Origin: Antricoccus suffuscus
GTDB taxonomy: Bacteria > Actinomycetota > Actinomycetes > Mycobacteriales > Antricoccaceae
DNA length: 64,000 bases
Assembly: GCF_003003235.1 (NCBI RefSeq)
Contig: NZ_PVUE01000002.1
Location: 186,001 to 250,000, forward strand
Direction: 5' to 3'
Each line of letters begins with the position of its first letter. Within the stretch, counting starts at the first letter, position 1. Below the pieces are notes generated by a model. The model searched no databases. It was not told the DNA's origin and saw only the letters and a program-made list of their open reading frames with translations. This document shows positions 18,295-28,035 of this stretch, piece by piece. A program made the translations under genes and the position numbers.

Positions 18295-19014
18295 ATGAGC
18301 GAATCACAAGAAGAACGATTCGCTCATCTTTGTGTATCGATCGGCGCCGAAATTCCGCAAGACTTCCTCGAGCTGGCGCTGATGCACCGCTCGTACGCGT
18401 ACGAAAACGGTGGGCTGCCGACCAACGAGCGACTCGAGTTCCTGGGCGACTCGGTGCTGTCGCTGCACGTGACCGAGGCGCTGTATCGCAACTTCCCGGA
18501 CCTGCCCGAGGGGCGGCTCGCCAAGCTGCGCGCGTCCGTCGTCAACATGCGAGCGCTGGCGAGCGTGGCGCGCACTCTTGGGCCCAACGGGTTGGGCGAA
18601 TACATCAAGCTCGGCCGCGGTGAGACCGTGACCGGCGGCGCCGACAAGGACTCGATCCTCGCCGATGCGCTGGAGGCGATACTCGGGGCGGTGCATCTGG
18701 GCACCGGCCCCGACGCCGCGAAGACCGTCGTACGCAAGCTGTTCGACCCACTTATCGAGGCGGCGGCATCTAGCGGTGCCGGGCTCGACTGGAAGACCCA
18801 TTTGCAGGAGCTCACCGCGACCCGGGGACTCGGCGTGCCGACCTACCGGCTACAGCACACCGGCCCCGACCACGCGCGAGTCTTCTCTGCAACCGTCGTC
18901 CTCGGCGAGGCGGCGTATGGGTCCGGCAGCGGCCGGACGAAGAAGGAGGCCGAGCAGATTGCCGCTCGACTCACGGTCGAGACGATCGATTCCGGCGGGG
19001 CGAGCACCGATTAG
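18295..19014 (+). CDS. rnc: ribonuclease III
   Basis: RNase III cuts double-stranded RNA in rRNA and mRNA processing. The 239-residue protein has the signature [11 protein letters not shown] (45-55), the second metal site in [11 protein letters not shown], and a C-terminal double-stranded RNA-binding domain from about residue 163. The ATG at 18295 gives the normal length. An upstream ATG in the same frame overlaps rpmF and adds 39 residues unlike the family, so I reject it. Confidence 0.95.
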   Translation: MSESQEERFAHLCVSIGAEIPQDFLELALMHRSYAYENGGLPTNERLEFLGDSVLSLHVTEALYRNFPDLPEGRLAKLRASVVNMRALASVARTLGPNGLGEYIKLGRGETVTGGADKDSILADALEAILGAVHLGTGPDAAKTVVRKLFDPLIEAAASSGAGLDWKTHLQELTATRGLGVPTYRLQHTGPDHARVFSATVVLGEAAYGSGSGRTKKEAEQIAARLTVETIDSGGASTD

Positions 19015-19025
19015 CCGGTACGCCG

Positions 19026-19880
19026 GTGCCTGAGCTTCCCGAGGTTGAGGTCGTCAGGCGCGGCCTGCACGATCACGTCGTCGGCCGCATCGTCGCGAAT
19101 GTCGCCGTACAACACCCGCGAGCGGTACGCCGGCACATCGCCGGACCCGCAGACCTCGAACAGCGCCTTACGGGGGCGACGATCACCGGCACCGCCCGCC
19201 GCGGTAAGTATCTCTGGCTGGTACTCGACCACGAGGACGCGCTGCTGGTCCACCTCGGGATGAGCGGTCAGATGCTCGTCGTACCGTCCGGGCTCGCTCC
19301 ATCGACGCACGAGCGCGTCCGGTTTCGCTTCGCCGACGACGGCCCGGATCTGAGCTTCGTTGACCAGCGCACGTTTGGGCACCTGATGTTCGATGCCGGG
19401 GGAGCGGCGCTGCCCAGCGTCATCGCGCACATCGCGCGGGACCCGTTCGACGCGGAGTACGACGTGGCCGCGGTCGCCGCCCGGATCAAGAAACGGCGCA
19501 CCGGGCTCAAACGCGCGCTGCTGGACCAGAGCGTCGTGTCCGGAATCGGCAACATCTACGCTGACGAGGCGCTCTGGGCGGCCCAGCTGCACGGCGCGCG
19601 ACCGACCGAGAAGCTCACCAAACCGCAGATCATCCGGGCACTGGATGCCGCCCGCGAGGTGATGGCGCAGGCGCTCGGCCAAGGTGGCACGTCGTTCGAT
19701 GCGCTGTACGTCAACGTCAACGGGGCGAGCGGCTACTTCGACCGCTCGCTGCACGCCTACGGTCAACGTGACGTGCCGTGCGCACGATGCGGTACGCCGA
19801 TCCGTCGCGAGTCGTTTATGAACCGCTCGTCGTACTCCTGCCCGAAATGCCAGCCGCGACCCCGAAACGGCCGCTTCTAG
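19026..19880 (+). CDS. mutM: formamidopyrimidine-DNA glycosylase
   Basis: MutM (Fpg) excises 8-oxoguanine and ring-opened purines and nicks the DNA. The essential N-terminus PELPEVE (Pro2 catalytic, Glu3) follows a GTG start. The helix-two-turn-helix [12 protein letters not shown] lies mid-protein. A C-terminal zinc finger, CARCGTPI and CPKC, completes the family pattern. It lies 11 bases after rnc, in the common rnc-mutM-smc neighbourhood. It may work with the MutT1-like enzyme against oxidised guanine. Confidence 0.96.
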   Translation: MPELPEVEVVRRGLHDHVVGRIVANVAVQHPRAVRRHIAGPADLEQRLTGATITGTARRGKYLWLVLDHEDALLVHLGMSGQMLVVPSGLAPSTHERVRFRFADDGPDLSFVDQRTFGHLMFDAGGAALPSVIAHIARDPFDAEYDVAAVAARIKKRRTGLKRALLDQSVVSGIGNIYADEALWAAQLHGARPTEKLTKPQIIRALDAAREVMAQALGQGGTSFDALYVNVNGASGYFDRSLHAYGQRDVPCARCGTPIRRESFMNRSSYSCPKCQPRPRNGRF

Positions 19881-20028
19881 TCCGGCTCACGCCACGAACC
19901 CCGTCGGCATCGCCTACTGGCCAGCAATCCGACCTCGCCCTCCCGCCGCCAACTGCATCGCGTGGGACGGGATCGCTGAAGGGGGCAGGTGTGGGACGGT
20001 TGGCCGTTGGTGAGTAACGTGCCCTGAC

Positions 20029-21060
20029 ATGACTTCTGGAACCTTATTGATCGCTGGCTCGATCGCGACCGACCATTTGTTGACATTCAGTGGCAAGTTC
20101 GCCGATTCGCTGGTGGTCGATCAACTCGACAAGCTATCGGTCTCGTTCCTGGTCGACGACCTGGAGATCCGGCGCGGCGGGGTTGCCGCCAACGTGTGCT
20201 TCGGACTCGGACGCCTCGGACTGCGGCCGGTGCTCGTCGGCGCTGTCGGCGAGGACTTCGACGAATACCGCTCCTGGCTGGAACGGCACAATGTCGACTG
20301 CCAGTCGGTGCACGTCTCCGAGTCACTACACACCGCCCGATTCATCGGGACGACCGACGCCGATATGGCGCAGTTCGCGACCTTCTATGCCGGGGCCATG
20401 TCGGAGGCCCGGCAGATCGAGTTGGGCCCGATCGTCAGCCGCGTCGGAGCGCCGTCGTACGTCTTGATCGGCGCAGATGACCCCGAGGCGATGCGCCGGC
20501 ACACCCACGAGTGTCGGGAACGCGGGTTCCCGTTCATCGCTGACTGTTCGCAGCAGCTGGCCTTCGGCGACGGGGAACTGATCCGCGATCTGATCGACGG
20601 TGCGGCCATCCTGATCTCCAACGAGTACGAGTCACACATCATCGAGAAGAAGACCGGTTGGAGCGCTGAAGAGATCCTCAAGCGGGTCGGGATGCAGGTC
20701 ACCACCCTCGGCAAGGACGGCGTCCGGGTGAGCATCGCAGACAAGACATCGGTCGAGGTCGGTGCCACGCCGGAACTGACCCGTGCCGACCCGACCGGCG
20801 TCGGTGATGCCTTCCGCGCCGGCTTCCTCGCGGCGCTCAGCTGGGGACTGCAGTTGGAGAGCGCCGCTCAGGTCGGCTGCACCCTGGCGGCGTACGTGGT
20901 CGAAACCGTCGGCACCCAGGAATACGACTTCACCTCCGCCGAATTCTGCCAACGCCTGGGCGGCGCGTACGGTCCCGAAGTCGCCGCCGAAGTAGCCACC
21001 CACCTCGCGGCCCCGAAAGCATCAGAGTCTCAGCGCGTTACGACGCGATCGAGCTCCTGA
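20029..21060 (+). CDS. adoK: PfkB-family carbohydrate kinase, probably adenosine kinase
   Basis: The product closely resembles the mycobacterial adenosine kinase AdoK in layout: GSIATDHL near the N-terminus, SFLVDDLEIRRGGVAANV, TARFIGTTDADMAQ and AGAMSEAR. The catalytic PfkB motif DPTGVGDAFRAGF is at about 254-266. It would convert adenosine to AMP in purine salvage. Ribokinase-type sugars cannot be excluded by motif alone. A terminator-like hairpin follows. The gene is inserted between mutM and smc. Confidence 0.85.
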   Translation: MTSGTLLIAGSIATDHLLTFSGKFADSLVVDQLDKLSVSFLVDDLEIRRGGVAANVCFGLGRLGLRPVLVGAVGEDFDEYRSWLERHNVDCQSVHVSESLHTARFIGTTDADMAQFATFYAGAMSEARQIELGPIVSRVGAPSYVLIGADDPEAMRRHTHECRERGFPFIADCSQQLAFGDGELIRDLIDGAAILISNEYESHIIEKKTGWSAEEILKRVGMQVTTLGKDGVRVSIADKTSVEVGATPELTRADPTGVGDAFRAGFLAALSWGLQLESAAQVGCTLAAYVVETVGTQEYDFTSAEFCQRLGGAYGPEVAAEVATHLAAPKASESQRVTTRSSS

Positions 21061-21094
21061 CGACGTCCGCTTGGGCGGCAGCTCTCGTCGAAAC

Positions 21095-21130
21095 CACCCG
21101 TGCAAGTCCGCTTGCGCGGGTGCTTTCGTT
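21095..21130 (+). terminator. intrinsic terminator after the PfkB kinase gene
   Basis: CACCCGTGCAAG (21095-21106) pairs with CTTGCGCGGGTG (21111-21122) around a TCCG loop with one G-U wobble, followed by CTTTCGTT. It separates the kinase gene from smc. Confidence 0.8.
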
Positions 21131-21342
21131 CGCGGGGCCGTGCCCCGTGAGGCTTGTGGGACTGATGAGAAGCGAGTGACATTCGCGGTCGTGGCGACAG
21201 TGCACGTGTCATCGGGGAGTGCGCCCGCAAGCCCGTGGGTCCCTGGTTTCGACCGCGCGCCAAGGTATCGTCGAGTAGTTCCGAAGCCAGTAAGCGCCCG
21301 CGTCGTAGACGCACCGTATTGCCGCAGTAATGGAGTTCGTAC

Positions 21343-24300
21343 GTGCATCTGAAGAGCCTCACGGTGAAGGGCTTCAAGTCCTTCGCGTCAGCGACGACTT
21401 TGCGTTTCGAGCCCGGCGTGACTTGCGTGGTCGGCCCCAATGGCTCGGGCAAGTCCAACGTCGTCGACGCGATCTCGTGGGTGCTCGGCGAGCAAGGCGC
21501 AAAGGCGCTGCGCGGCGGCAAGATGGAAGATGTCATTTTCGCCGGTACGGCGGGGCGTGCGCCGCTCGGACGCGCCGAGGTGACTCTCACCATCGACAAC
21601 AGCGATAACGCGCTGCCGATCGACTACGCCGAAGTCTCGGTCACGCGCCGGATGTTCCGCTCCGGCGAGAGCGAGTACGAGATCAACGGCGACTCCTGCC
21701 GGCTGCTGGACATCCAGGAATTGCTTTCGGACTCGGGCATTGGCCGCGAGATGCACGTGATCGTGGGACAGGGCCAGCTCGACGGTGTCCTGCAGGCGCG
21801 GCCCGAAGATCGTCGTGGCTTCATCGAAGAGGCCGCCGGCGTACTGAAGCACCGCAAACGCAAGGAAAAAGCCATCCGCAAGCTCGACGCGATGATGGCT
21901 AACTTGACTCGAGTGACCGACCTGACTGACGAGCTGCGTCGACAACTCAAACCGTTGGGTCGGCAGGCCGACGTAGCGCGCCGAGCCGCCGCCATCCAGG
22001 CCGACGTGCGTGACTCGCGGCTGCGGCTATTGGCCGACGACATCGTGACCATGCGCTCGACCCTCGACAAAGAGGTCGCCGACGAGACCGCGATGCGACA
22101 GCGGCGTACCGAGGTCGAGGCCGGCCTCGCGACCCTGACCAGCCGCGAGGCGGAGCTCGACGACGCGCTCGCCACTGATGCGCCGGCGCTTGCCGCGGCG
22201 CAAGAGGCGTTTTATGGGCTGTCGGCGTTGGGTGAACGGTTGCGGGGCACGGCACAGCTGGCTACCGAACGACACCGCAACCTCAGCGAACCCCTTGAGG
22301 ATCCCCAGACGGCGCGCGACCCAGACGAGCTGGACCGCCAGGCTGCAATCTTCGCCGCAGAGCTGGAAAAGTTGCGCGGAGAGCTCGAAGCCGACCAGGC
22401 GAAGCTGCAGGAGATCGGTGACTCGAAGCGCGCCAGCGAAGCCGAGCTCAAGACCGCCGAGGAGCAACTCGTCGCCGCCGTACGCGCGATCGCCGACCGC
22501 AGAGAAGGCCTCGCCCGGCTCACCGGTCAGGTTAACGCGCTGCGGGCCCGAGCGGCCGCCGCCGTCGACGAGCTCGCTCGGCTGGAGTCTGCGCTGACCG
22601 AGGCGACGGCGCGGGCGCAGGACTCGACCGCGAAGTTCGAACAACTGCAGTCCTCGGTCGGTGAGCTCGACGACGGTGAGCACGGCCTTGACGAACGCCA
22701 TGAGGCCGCCGTGGCCGCGCATGAAGGTGCCGTCGCGAAGACCCGCGAGGTCAAGAATGCACTGCGCGAGGCCGAGCAAGACGTCAAGTCGTGGACGGTA
22801 CGCCGCGACGCGCTGGCCGTGGGGCTTAAACGTAAAGACGGCAGCGCCACGATCCTGGCCGCGAAGGACGAGCTTCCCGGCGTACTTGGTGCGCTGGCGA
22901 CCATGCTCAACGTGCACGCGGGGTATGAGGCCGCGCTCGCCGCGGCGCTCGGTGCGCTCGCCGATGCCACCGTCGTGGCCAGCCCGAAGGACGCTGGCCG
23001 CGCGATCGAACTGCTCAAGGACAAGGATGCCGGTCAGGCCTCGATGCTCGTCTCGTCGTTCAGCGGTGAGGCCGACCGGTACGCAGCCCTCAGCCTGCCG
23101 TCGGGTGCGAAGTGGGCCGCGGACGTCGTTGACGCGCCGGCCAACATCGCCGGCGTACTGGCGCACGTGCTCGCTGGGATCGCGGTCGTTGAGGACATCC
23201 AGGCCGCTCAGGACCTGGCTTCGGCGCACCCGGAAGTTCGGGCCGTCACCAAAGACGGAGACGTCATCGGCGGTGACTGCGCGCGTGGCGGCTCGGGTAC
23301 GGCGCCCAGCATGATCGAGATCCACGCCGCCGTCGACGAAGCCGAGTCGAAGCGGGCGGCGGCTGCTATGGAAGCCGAGCGACTCACGGGCGCCCTCGAG
23401 TCTGCGCAACAGGAACAGCAGCGTCTCGGGGCCGACGTCGAGGAAGCGATCGCGGCGCTCAACGAGTCCGACGCCCGAATGTCGGCCGTTGCCGAAGAAC
23501 TCGGCCAGCTCGGCTCTGCTGCGCGCAACGCCACCTCGGAGGCGGACCGGCTGACCAAGTCGCAGGCCGCGGCAGAGGAGGCCCGCGACCGTGACCTCAG
23601 CGGTCTGGCCGAGCTTGAAGAACGGCTGCGCCTAGCCGAGGAAGCACCGGCGGACGAAGAGCCGTCGACCGAAGAACGTGACCGGCTGGCCGTCGTCGTC
23701 GGCACACTGCGCCAGCAAGAGGTCGACGTACGCCTCGGCGTACGCACCGCAGAGGAGCGGGTTCGTGCCCTCACCGGTCGCGTCGAATCCCTGCGGCGCA
23801 ACGCTAGCAACGAACGCGCCGCCCGCGCCCGTTTGGAGAAGCAGCGCGCCGCCCGCGCCCGCGGAGCGCAGATAGCGGCCGACGTACGGGCTGCTGCCGA
23901 GCATGTCCTCACCCGGCTGGCCGTATCGGTCAAGCGCGCTGAATCTGAGCGCGACGCGATTGCCGCCAGCCGCGTGGAGCGCGAGGGCGAGCTGAAGGCA
24001 GTACGGGCGAAGCTGCGCGAATTGGGCGCCGACCTCGACCGGCTGACCGACGCCGTACACCGGGACGAAGTCGCGCGCGCTGAGCAGCGACTGCGGATCA
24101 CCCAGCTTGAGGAGAAGTCGACCGAGGAGTACGGCGTCACGGTCGAGCATCTGGTCGAAGAGTACGGCCCGCAGCTACTCGTGCCGCCGACGGCCGGGAT
24201 GGTCGCCGAGGCGGAGACCAAGGAGAAGCCGATCCCCGAACCAGAGCCGTTCGACCGCGGCGTACTGGAAAAACGGGCCGCCAAGGCCGAACGCGACCTC

Positions 24301-24918
24301 GCCCAGCTCGGCAAGGTCAATCCGCTGGCGCTCGAAGAGTTCGCGGCGCTTGAGGAACGGCACCAGTTCCTGACCGACCAGCTCGAAGACCTCAAGAACA
24401 CCCGCCGTGATCTGCTCACCGTTGTCGCCGACGTCGATGCCCGCATCCTCGAGGTGTTCTCCTCGGCGTACGAAGACGTAGCCCGCGAGTTCGAGATCGT
24501 GTTTAAGACACTATTCCCGGGCGGCGACGGGCGCCTCGTGCTGACCGACCCGGACAACATGCTGACGACCGGGATCGAGGTCGAGGCGCGGCCGCCGGGC
24601 AAGAAGATCAAACGGTTGTCGCTGCTGTCCGGTGGTGAACGTTCACTGACGGCGGTTGCATTGCTGGTCGCGATCTTCCGTGCTCGGCCCAGCCCGTTTT
24701 ACGTGATGGACGAGGTCGAGGCGGCGCTCGATGATGTCAACTTGGGCCGGCTCATCAGCCTGTTCGAGCAGCTGCGGGATACCAGCCAGCTGATCATCAT
24801 CACCCACCAAAAGCGCACGATGGAGATCGCCGACGCGCTCTATGGCGTCACTATGCGCGGCGACGGCATCACCCAGGTGATCTCGCAACGCCTACGCGAG
24901 GTCTCCGCCGCCAGCTAG
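21343..24918 (+). CDS. smc: chromosome segregation protein SMC
   Basis: SMC is the condensin ATPase that organises and segregates the chromosome with ScpA and ScpB. The 1191-residue product has Walker A GPNGSGKSN (31-39), two long coiled coils with a hinge at about 500-650, the ABC signature LSGGERS at about 1096 and Walker B FYVMDEVEAALDD. The start is a GTG (MHLKSLTVKGFKSF). In many actinobacteria ftsY follows directly; here 9.8 kb intervenes. Short tandem repeats lie right after the stop. Confidence 0.98.
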   Translation: MHLKSLTVKGFKSFASATTLRFEPGVTCVVGPNGSGKSNVVDAISWVLGEQGAKALRGGKMEDVIFAGTAGRAPLGRAEVTLTIDNSDNALPIDYAEVSVTRRMFRSGESEYEINGDSCRLLDIQELLSDSGIGREMHVIVGQGQLDGVLQARPEDRRGFIEEAAGVLKHRKRKEKAIRKLDAMMANLTRVTDLTDELRRQLKPLGRQADVARRAAAIQADVRDSRLRLLADDIVTMRSTLDKEVADETAMRQRRTEVEAGLATLTSREAELDDALATDAPALAAAQEAFYGLSALGERLRGTAQLATERHRNLSEPLEDPQTARDPDELDRQAAIFAAELEKLRGELEADQAKLQEIGDSKRASEAELKTAEEQLVAAVRAIADRREGLARLTGQVNALRARAAAAVDELARLESALTEATARAQDSTAKFEQLQSSVGELDDGEHGLDERHEAAVAAHEGAVAKTREVKNALREAEQDVKSWTVRRDALAVGLKRKDGSATILAAKDELPGVLGALATMLNVHAGYEAALAAALGALADATVVASPKDAGRAIELLKDKDAGQASMLVSSFSGEADRYAALSLPSGAKWAADVVDAPANIAGVLAHVLAGIAVVEDIQAAQDLASAHPEVRAVTKDGDVIGGDCARGGSGTAPSMIEIHAAVDEAESKRAAAAMEAERLTGALESAQQEQQRLGADVEEAIAALNESDARMSAVAEELGQLGSAARNATSEADRLTKSQAAAEEARDRDLSGLAELEERLRLAEEAPADEEPSTEERDRLAVVVGTLRQQEVDVRLGVRTAEERVRALTGRVESLRRNASNERAARARLEKQRAARARGAQIAADVRAAAEHVLTRLAVSVKRAESERDAIAASRVEREGELKAVRAKLRELGADLDRLTDAVHRDEVARAEQRLRITQLEEKSTEEYGVTVEHLVEEYGPQLLVPPTAGMVAEAETKEKPIPEPEPFDRGVLEKRAAKAERDLAQLGKVNPLALEEFAALEERHQFLTDQLEDLKNTRRDLLTVVADVDARILEVFSSAYEDVAREFEIVFKTLFPGGDGRLVLTDPDNMLTTGIEVEARPPGKKIKRLSLLSGGERSLTAVALLVAIFRARPSPFYVMDEVEAALDDVNLGRLISLFEQLRDTSQLIIITHQKRTMEIADALYGVTMRGDGITQVISQRLREVSAAS

Positions 24919-24920
24919 CG

Positions 24921-24975
24921 CGATCCGTCACAAAATGCCCCACGATCCGTCACAAAATGCCCCACGATCCGTCAC
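24921..24975. repeat. 22-bp tandem repeat, 2.5 copies (GTGACGGATC family, locus 2)
   Basis: The unit CGATCCGTCACAAAATGCCC plus CA occurs at 24921-24942 and 24943-24964 without change, followed by a partial CGATCCGTCAC to 24975. Its core is the reverse complement of GTGACGGATC. It lies between the convergent smc and YhhN genes. Confidence 0.85.
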
Positions 24976-24989
24976 CTCGTACCGCGCAG

Positions 24990-25673
24990 TCATCGGTCGG
25001 ACGTTGCGTCGCGCAGTCCTGCCACGAGAAGTGCCTGTGCGCTGGTATACGTCGCCATTACGAGGGTGTCGAGACCGGCGTACCGGCGCGGGCCGAACTT
25101 TGTCAGGGCAACGAGCCCGTCGGACACGGTGAACAATATTCCGCCGGCAATGAGGCACCGCCCCGGCCCACCACCAGTGAGAAGCCCACGGCGGACCGCG
25201 GCGAACCCCATGGTGCTGACGAGACCGGCGTACGCCGCCACCGGCACCCGCAGCAGGGGATCGGTCTGTGACAATCGCTTCCACAGAAGGGTTCCTGCGG
25301 AAATGGCTGCGGTGGAGAACGCTCCTGCAGCGGTATTGATGGTGGCGCGCTTAGTGCCTGAATCAGGGACTGGTGCGGTCAACGCCTTCAGATAGCTCGC
25401 GTGCGCGGCGGCGAATCCGCCGACTCCGACGAGAAAACCCGCGTCCGATGAATTGAGCAACCCGACGTCGCCGACCCAGCTCGCGGCCAGTGCGACATCG
25501 ACCTCACGTAGCGGTTGGCTGTGACTATGAGCATCCAAGGCGAGCAGCGGCATAAGGGCTGGTTTTGTGATCCGTCGGATTCGCTTGACACCAGGGGATT
25601 CCGCTGACGCGAGTAGCGCGTCGAGTGCGCTCACGGCGGCGTACACCATGGCCGTCGTACGCGGGCGTCTCAT
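24990..25673 (-). CDS. YhhN/TMEM86 family membrane protein (lysoplasmalogenase-like)
   Basis: The 227-residue protein has the hydrophobic, Asp-containing helices of the YhhN family, whose eukaryotic members hydrolyse lysoplasmalogens. Visible segments include YAAVSALDALLA, ALMPLLALDAHS, SWVGDVGLL and VSDGLVAL, each with the acidic residue expected in these helices. The ATG at 25673 overlaps the upstream DUF1697 stop in ATGA, so the two genes are coupled. Substrate in this organism is unknown. Confidence 0.8.
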   Translation of the reverse strand: MRRPRTTAMVYAAVSALDALLASAESPGVKRIRRITKPALMPLLALDAHSHSQPLREVDVALAASWVGDVGLLNSSDAGFLVGVGGFAAAHASYLKALTAPVPDSGTKRATINTAAGAFSTAAISAGTLLWKRLSQTDPLLRVPVAAYAGLVSTMGFAAVRRGLLTGGGPGRCLIAGGILFTVSDGLVALTKFGPRRYAGLDTLVMATYTSAQALLVAGLRDATSDR

Positions 25674-26206
25674 CCGATCATCGCGAGGAGCTTGTCGACG
25701 GTACGCCGATTGCGCGTCGTGATGACCCCGTCGAACTGCTTCCAGAATCCCGGCTTCACTTTCGACTTTGAAATTCCGTCCGGGCACCACTGGTAGATAG
25801 CCTGCCGACCAACGACGATCAGTTCGGGCGCGATGTCCTTCGCGGACGGCATCGAGATCGAGTCGGGATTCTCGATCGGCACTGAGCTGAACCCAATGAC
25901 ATGCCGAGCCGGATCGGTCGCGATCTGTTGCAGCGGGTCCTCGCTCGCAATCCGCGTGAACTCAGACTCGTCAAACAACACAACCGACGACTGCACACCG
26001 GTGGCCTCGAGTACGGCGGCCTCGATGTGATCGGCGTACGCGGCATCAAGCGTCTGGCTGCTACGGAAGACGACGTTGCCGCTACGCAACAGGGTTTGCG
26101 GATCGTCGAGGCCAAGCTCCGTGAACACGTCCTTAAGTGCTGGCATCTTGATTTGTTTCGCCGTACCGACGTTGATTCCGCGCATCAACGCGACGTATGC
26201 AGTCAT
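25670..26206 (-). CDS. DUF1697 family protein
   Basis: This 178-residue protein is a standard DUF1697 member: TAYVALMRGINVGTAKQIKM at the start, a LRSGNVVFRS strand, and a C-terminal MTTRNRR-type motif (ITTRNRRTVDKLLAM). The family is widespread, single-domain, cytoplasmic and without a known function. The gene is translationally coupled to the downstream YhhN gene. A strong dyad lies upstream of its start. Confidence 0.9.
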   Translation of the reverse strand: MTAYVALMRGINVGTAKQIKMPALKDVFTELGLDDPQTLLRSGNVVFRSSQTLDAAYADHIEAAVLEATGVQSSVVLFDESEFTRIASEDPLQQIATDPARHVIGFSSVPIENPDSISMPSAKDIAPELIVVGRQAIYQWCPDGISKSKVKPGFWKQFDGVITTRNRRTVDKLLAMIG

Positions 26207-26265
26207 GTCACACAGGATGCCACGTCCTTATGACCATCGCGGCGCGCGACCACGCGTGGCTCCCA

Positions 26266-26329
26266 GGGGCGGATTTGGTCGCGTAGTCGCGACCAAATCC
26301 GTCCCGCGGATAATGCCGTCGGCGGCATT
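26266..26329. repeat. large perfect hairpin plus small hairpin in a divergent intergenic region
   Basis: The 18-bp arms 26266-26283 and 26288-26305 (GGATTTGGTCGCG core, one G-U wobble) enclose a TAGT loop. A second stem, AATGCCG/CGGCATT, spans 26312-26329. They lie between divergent genes, where a terminator would not be expected. An operator or a REP-like element is more likely. Confidence 0.65.
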
Positions 26330-26434
26330 CCGGTGCCGCTGACCTGCGAATGCCTGTGGACAATTTCTTGGGCATGTGCTGAGTGTTAGGTAATGTCGAG
26401 CGTCAGGTAACGGGTTATCCGGTGAGGTGGACGC

Positions 26435-26986
26435 GTGCACGGACGGAGACAGCGGCTCGGGGTCGCGATAGCGACGTGTGTGTTGATCGTCGTGTCCGGC
26501 TGTACGACGTCCGATGGCACGAAACCCACCGAACTACCCTCAGTGTCTAACTCCGGCAGCGCTTCGACTTCGTCGACGCCGAAGCTCACCACAGACCAGA
26601 AGGCGATCGTCAGCCAGTACAAGGCTTACTTCAACAATTTCGTCCAACTCGTCGGCGCGCCAAAACAGGTGGTCTTCGATGAGTTGACCAAGTACGCCTA
26701 CCCAGCCGTCGTCGAGGTTGCGTACAAAGGGATGGCCGCAATCGCCGAGAAGGGTCAACGTGCGGGCGGAACGATCACGTATGGAGTCCTCGAACCGGCG
26801 GTTACCGATAAGTCGGCCACGATGGTCGAGTGCCGGAACATGACTAGCGAGACCTTGATCTCGGCTGTTGACGGAACGGTTGTATCCGAGGGTGCAGCAA
26901 TCGCGCGGTTCAAGTCCTTCTTCGACCTCAACGAGGATGGGAAATGGCGAATAACCCAGCTCACCGCTAAGGCCGACGAGTGTTGA
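26435..26986 (+). CDS. putative lipoprotein
   Basis: I do not recognise the family. The N-terminus HGRRQRLGVAIATCVLIVVSGC is a lipoprotein signal with lipobox VSGC, so the mature 160-residue protein is anchored outside the cell. A Ser/Thr-rich linker precedes an alpha/beta domain with LTTDQKAIVSQYKAYF and SFFDLNEDGKWRITQL, recalling small extracytoplasmic NTF2-like folds. The GTG start follows GGTGAGGTGG. It overlaps the next secreted-protein gene by seven bases, so the two probably work together. Confidence 0.75.
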   Translation: MHGRRQRLGVAIATCVLIVVSGCTTSDGTKPTELPSVSNSGSASTSSTPKLTTDQKAIVSQYKAYFNNFVQLVGAPKQVVFDELTKYAYPAVVEVAYKGMAAIAEKGQRAGGTITYGVLEPAVTDKSATMVECRNMTSETLISAVDGTVVSEGAAIARFKSFFDLNEDGKWRITQLTAKADEC

Positions 26987-27990
26987 CGCAGATTATTCGG
27001 GGCGTTTTCTTACTCATTGCTGTTGTATCAGTGTGCCTCGTCGCTCCCCGACAAGCACACGCCTGCTCCGCGAGTGCGAATGCCGAAACGTCCACAAATC
27101 AGGCGACAATCCAAGGGTCGAGTGACGAATGCGTACTGTTAGAACCGACCGCACCGACCCCTAACCAAGGCATCCCGGGCGGAAATGAGTCGACGGTGCC
27201 GGCAGCTACGGCGGGGACGTCGTCGGCGCCGGACCCTTGCAGCTACGCGTCGTACGCCGCCACGCCTTCAAATCCGTATACCGGGCAGGCTCCAGATACG
27301 GGGACGAAGACATACGACCAAGGCCGACCTCCGCCCGCCGGCGAGACATACGAGTCGGGCTACTGGGTCGGCTCCTACTGTCCGGGCGCGGCGCCGACTT
27401 ACACCTGGGTCAGGAACGGGACGCCGGGTGTGCCGGGTGCTCCCGCAGCGCCGGTGTTGGCCGATCCGCAGCAGTTGGCGGTCGACCTGCGTAGCACTAC
27501 CGCCGTCACGACTCCTGCCCTGAACATCAACCCTTACCTCGTCACACCCGACGGGCGCCGCGCAACGATGAAGAACGCGTACACCTGGTTCTGGGTCGAC
27601 GTAGCGTCCTGGAGCGCGGTCACGCCGCGGATCGATGCTGGACCGGTGTGGGTCGAGGCAACGATCACTCCGGTGTCGCTGGTGATCGAGCCGAACGACG
27701 GAACGACTCCGACGAAGACGTGCAGCGGTCCGGGTACGCCAATCGGTGAGGGTGTCCCAATGAGCCAGCCGTCCCCGACGTGTTCGGTCGCATTCGCCGC
27801 ACAAACCTACGGCGGGACCTGGCCGATGACTGTGCATGTGGTGTATTCGGTGACGTGGACCGGGTTTGACGGCACTCAGGCAGTCGGCGGGACGCTCGCG
27901 GATATCACCTCACCGGCGGTGGCGTATCCGATAGCGGTGTTGACGGCGAAACCCGAACTGGTCGATCCGAACCTTCCGCCATCGAAGTAG
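26980..27990 (+). CDS. secreted protein of unknown function
   Basis: A signal peptide (about residues 1-29, ending AHA-CS) precedes a Pro/Thr-rich segment and a domain of about 150 residues containing TWFWVDVASWSAVTPRIDAG and several Trp. I have no firm family name. Similar secreted proteins occur in actinobacteria paired with small lipoproteins. The GTG start overlaps the preceding lipoprotein gene, supporting joint export to the envelope. Confidence 0.7.
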   Translation: MLTQIIRGVFLLIAVVSVCLVAPRQAHACSASANAETSTNQATIQGSSDECVLLEPTAPTPNQGIPGGNESTVPAATAGTSSAPDPCSYASYAATPSNPYTGQAPDTGTKTYDQGRPPPAGETYESGYWVGSYCPGAAPTYTWVRNGTPGVPGAPAAPVLADPQQLAVDLRSTTAVTTPALNINPYLVTPDGRRATMKNAYTWFWVDVASWSAVTPRIDAGPVWVEATITPVSLVIEPNDGTTPTKTCSGPGTPIGEGVPMSQPSPTCSVAFAAQTYGGTWPMTVHVVYSVTWTGFDGTQAVGGTLADITSPAVAYPIAVLTAKPELVDPNLPPSK

Positions 27991-28003
27991 CCGGGCGGCG
28001 CCG

Positions 28004-28017
28004 TTCGACAGGCTCAG
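28004..28017. repeat. REP-like TTCGACAGGCTCAG word
   Basis: TTCGACAGGCTCAG resembles a word found in interspersed palindromic repeats of many bacterial genomes. It lies in the 45-base gap before the isochorismatase-like gene. No clear stem is formed here. Confidence 0.35.
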
Positions 28018-28035
28018 TGCGCCGATGGACTCAGG

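Noticed and set aside
23208-24611. 467-codon open frame on the minus strand opposite smc
   Set aside because: Almost entirely Ser/Arg/Ala, a typical antisense shadow of a high-GC coiled-coil gene.
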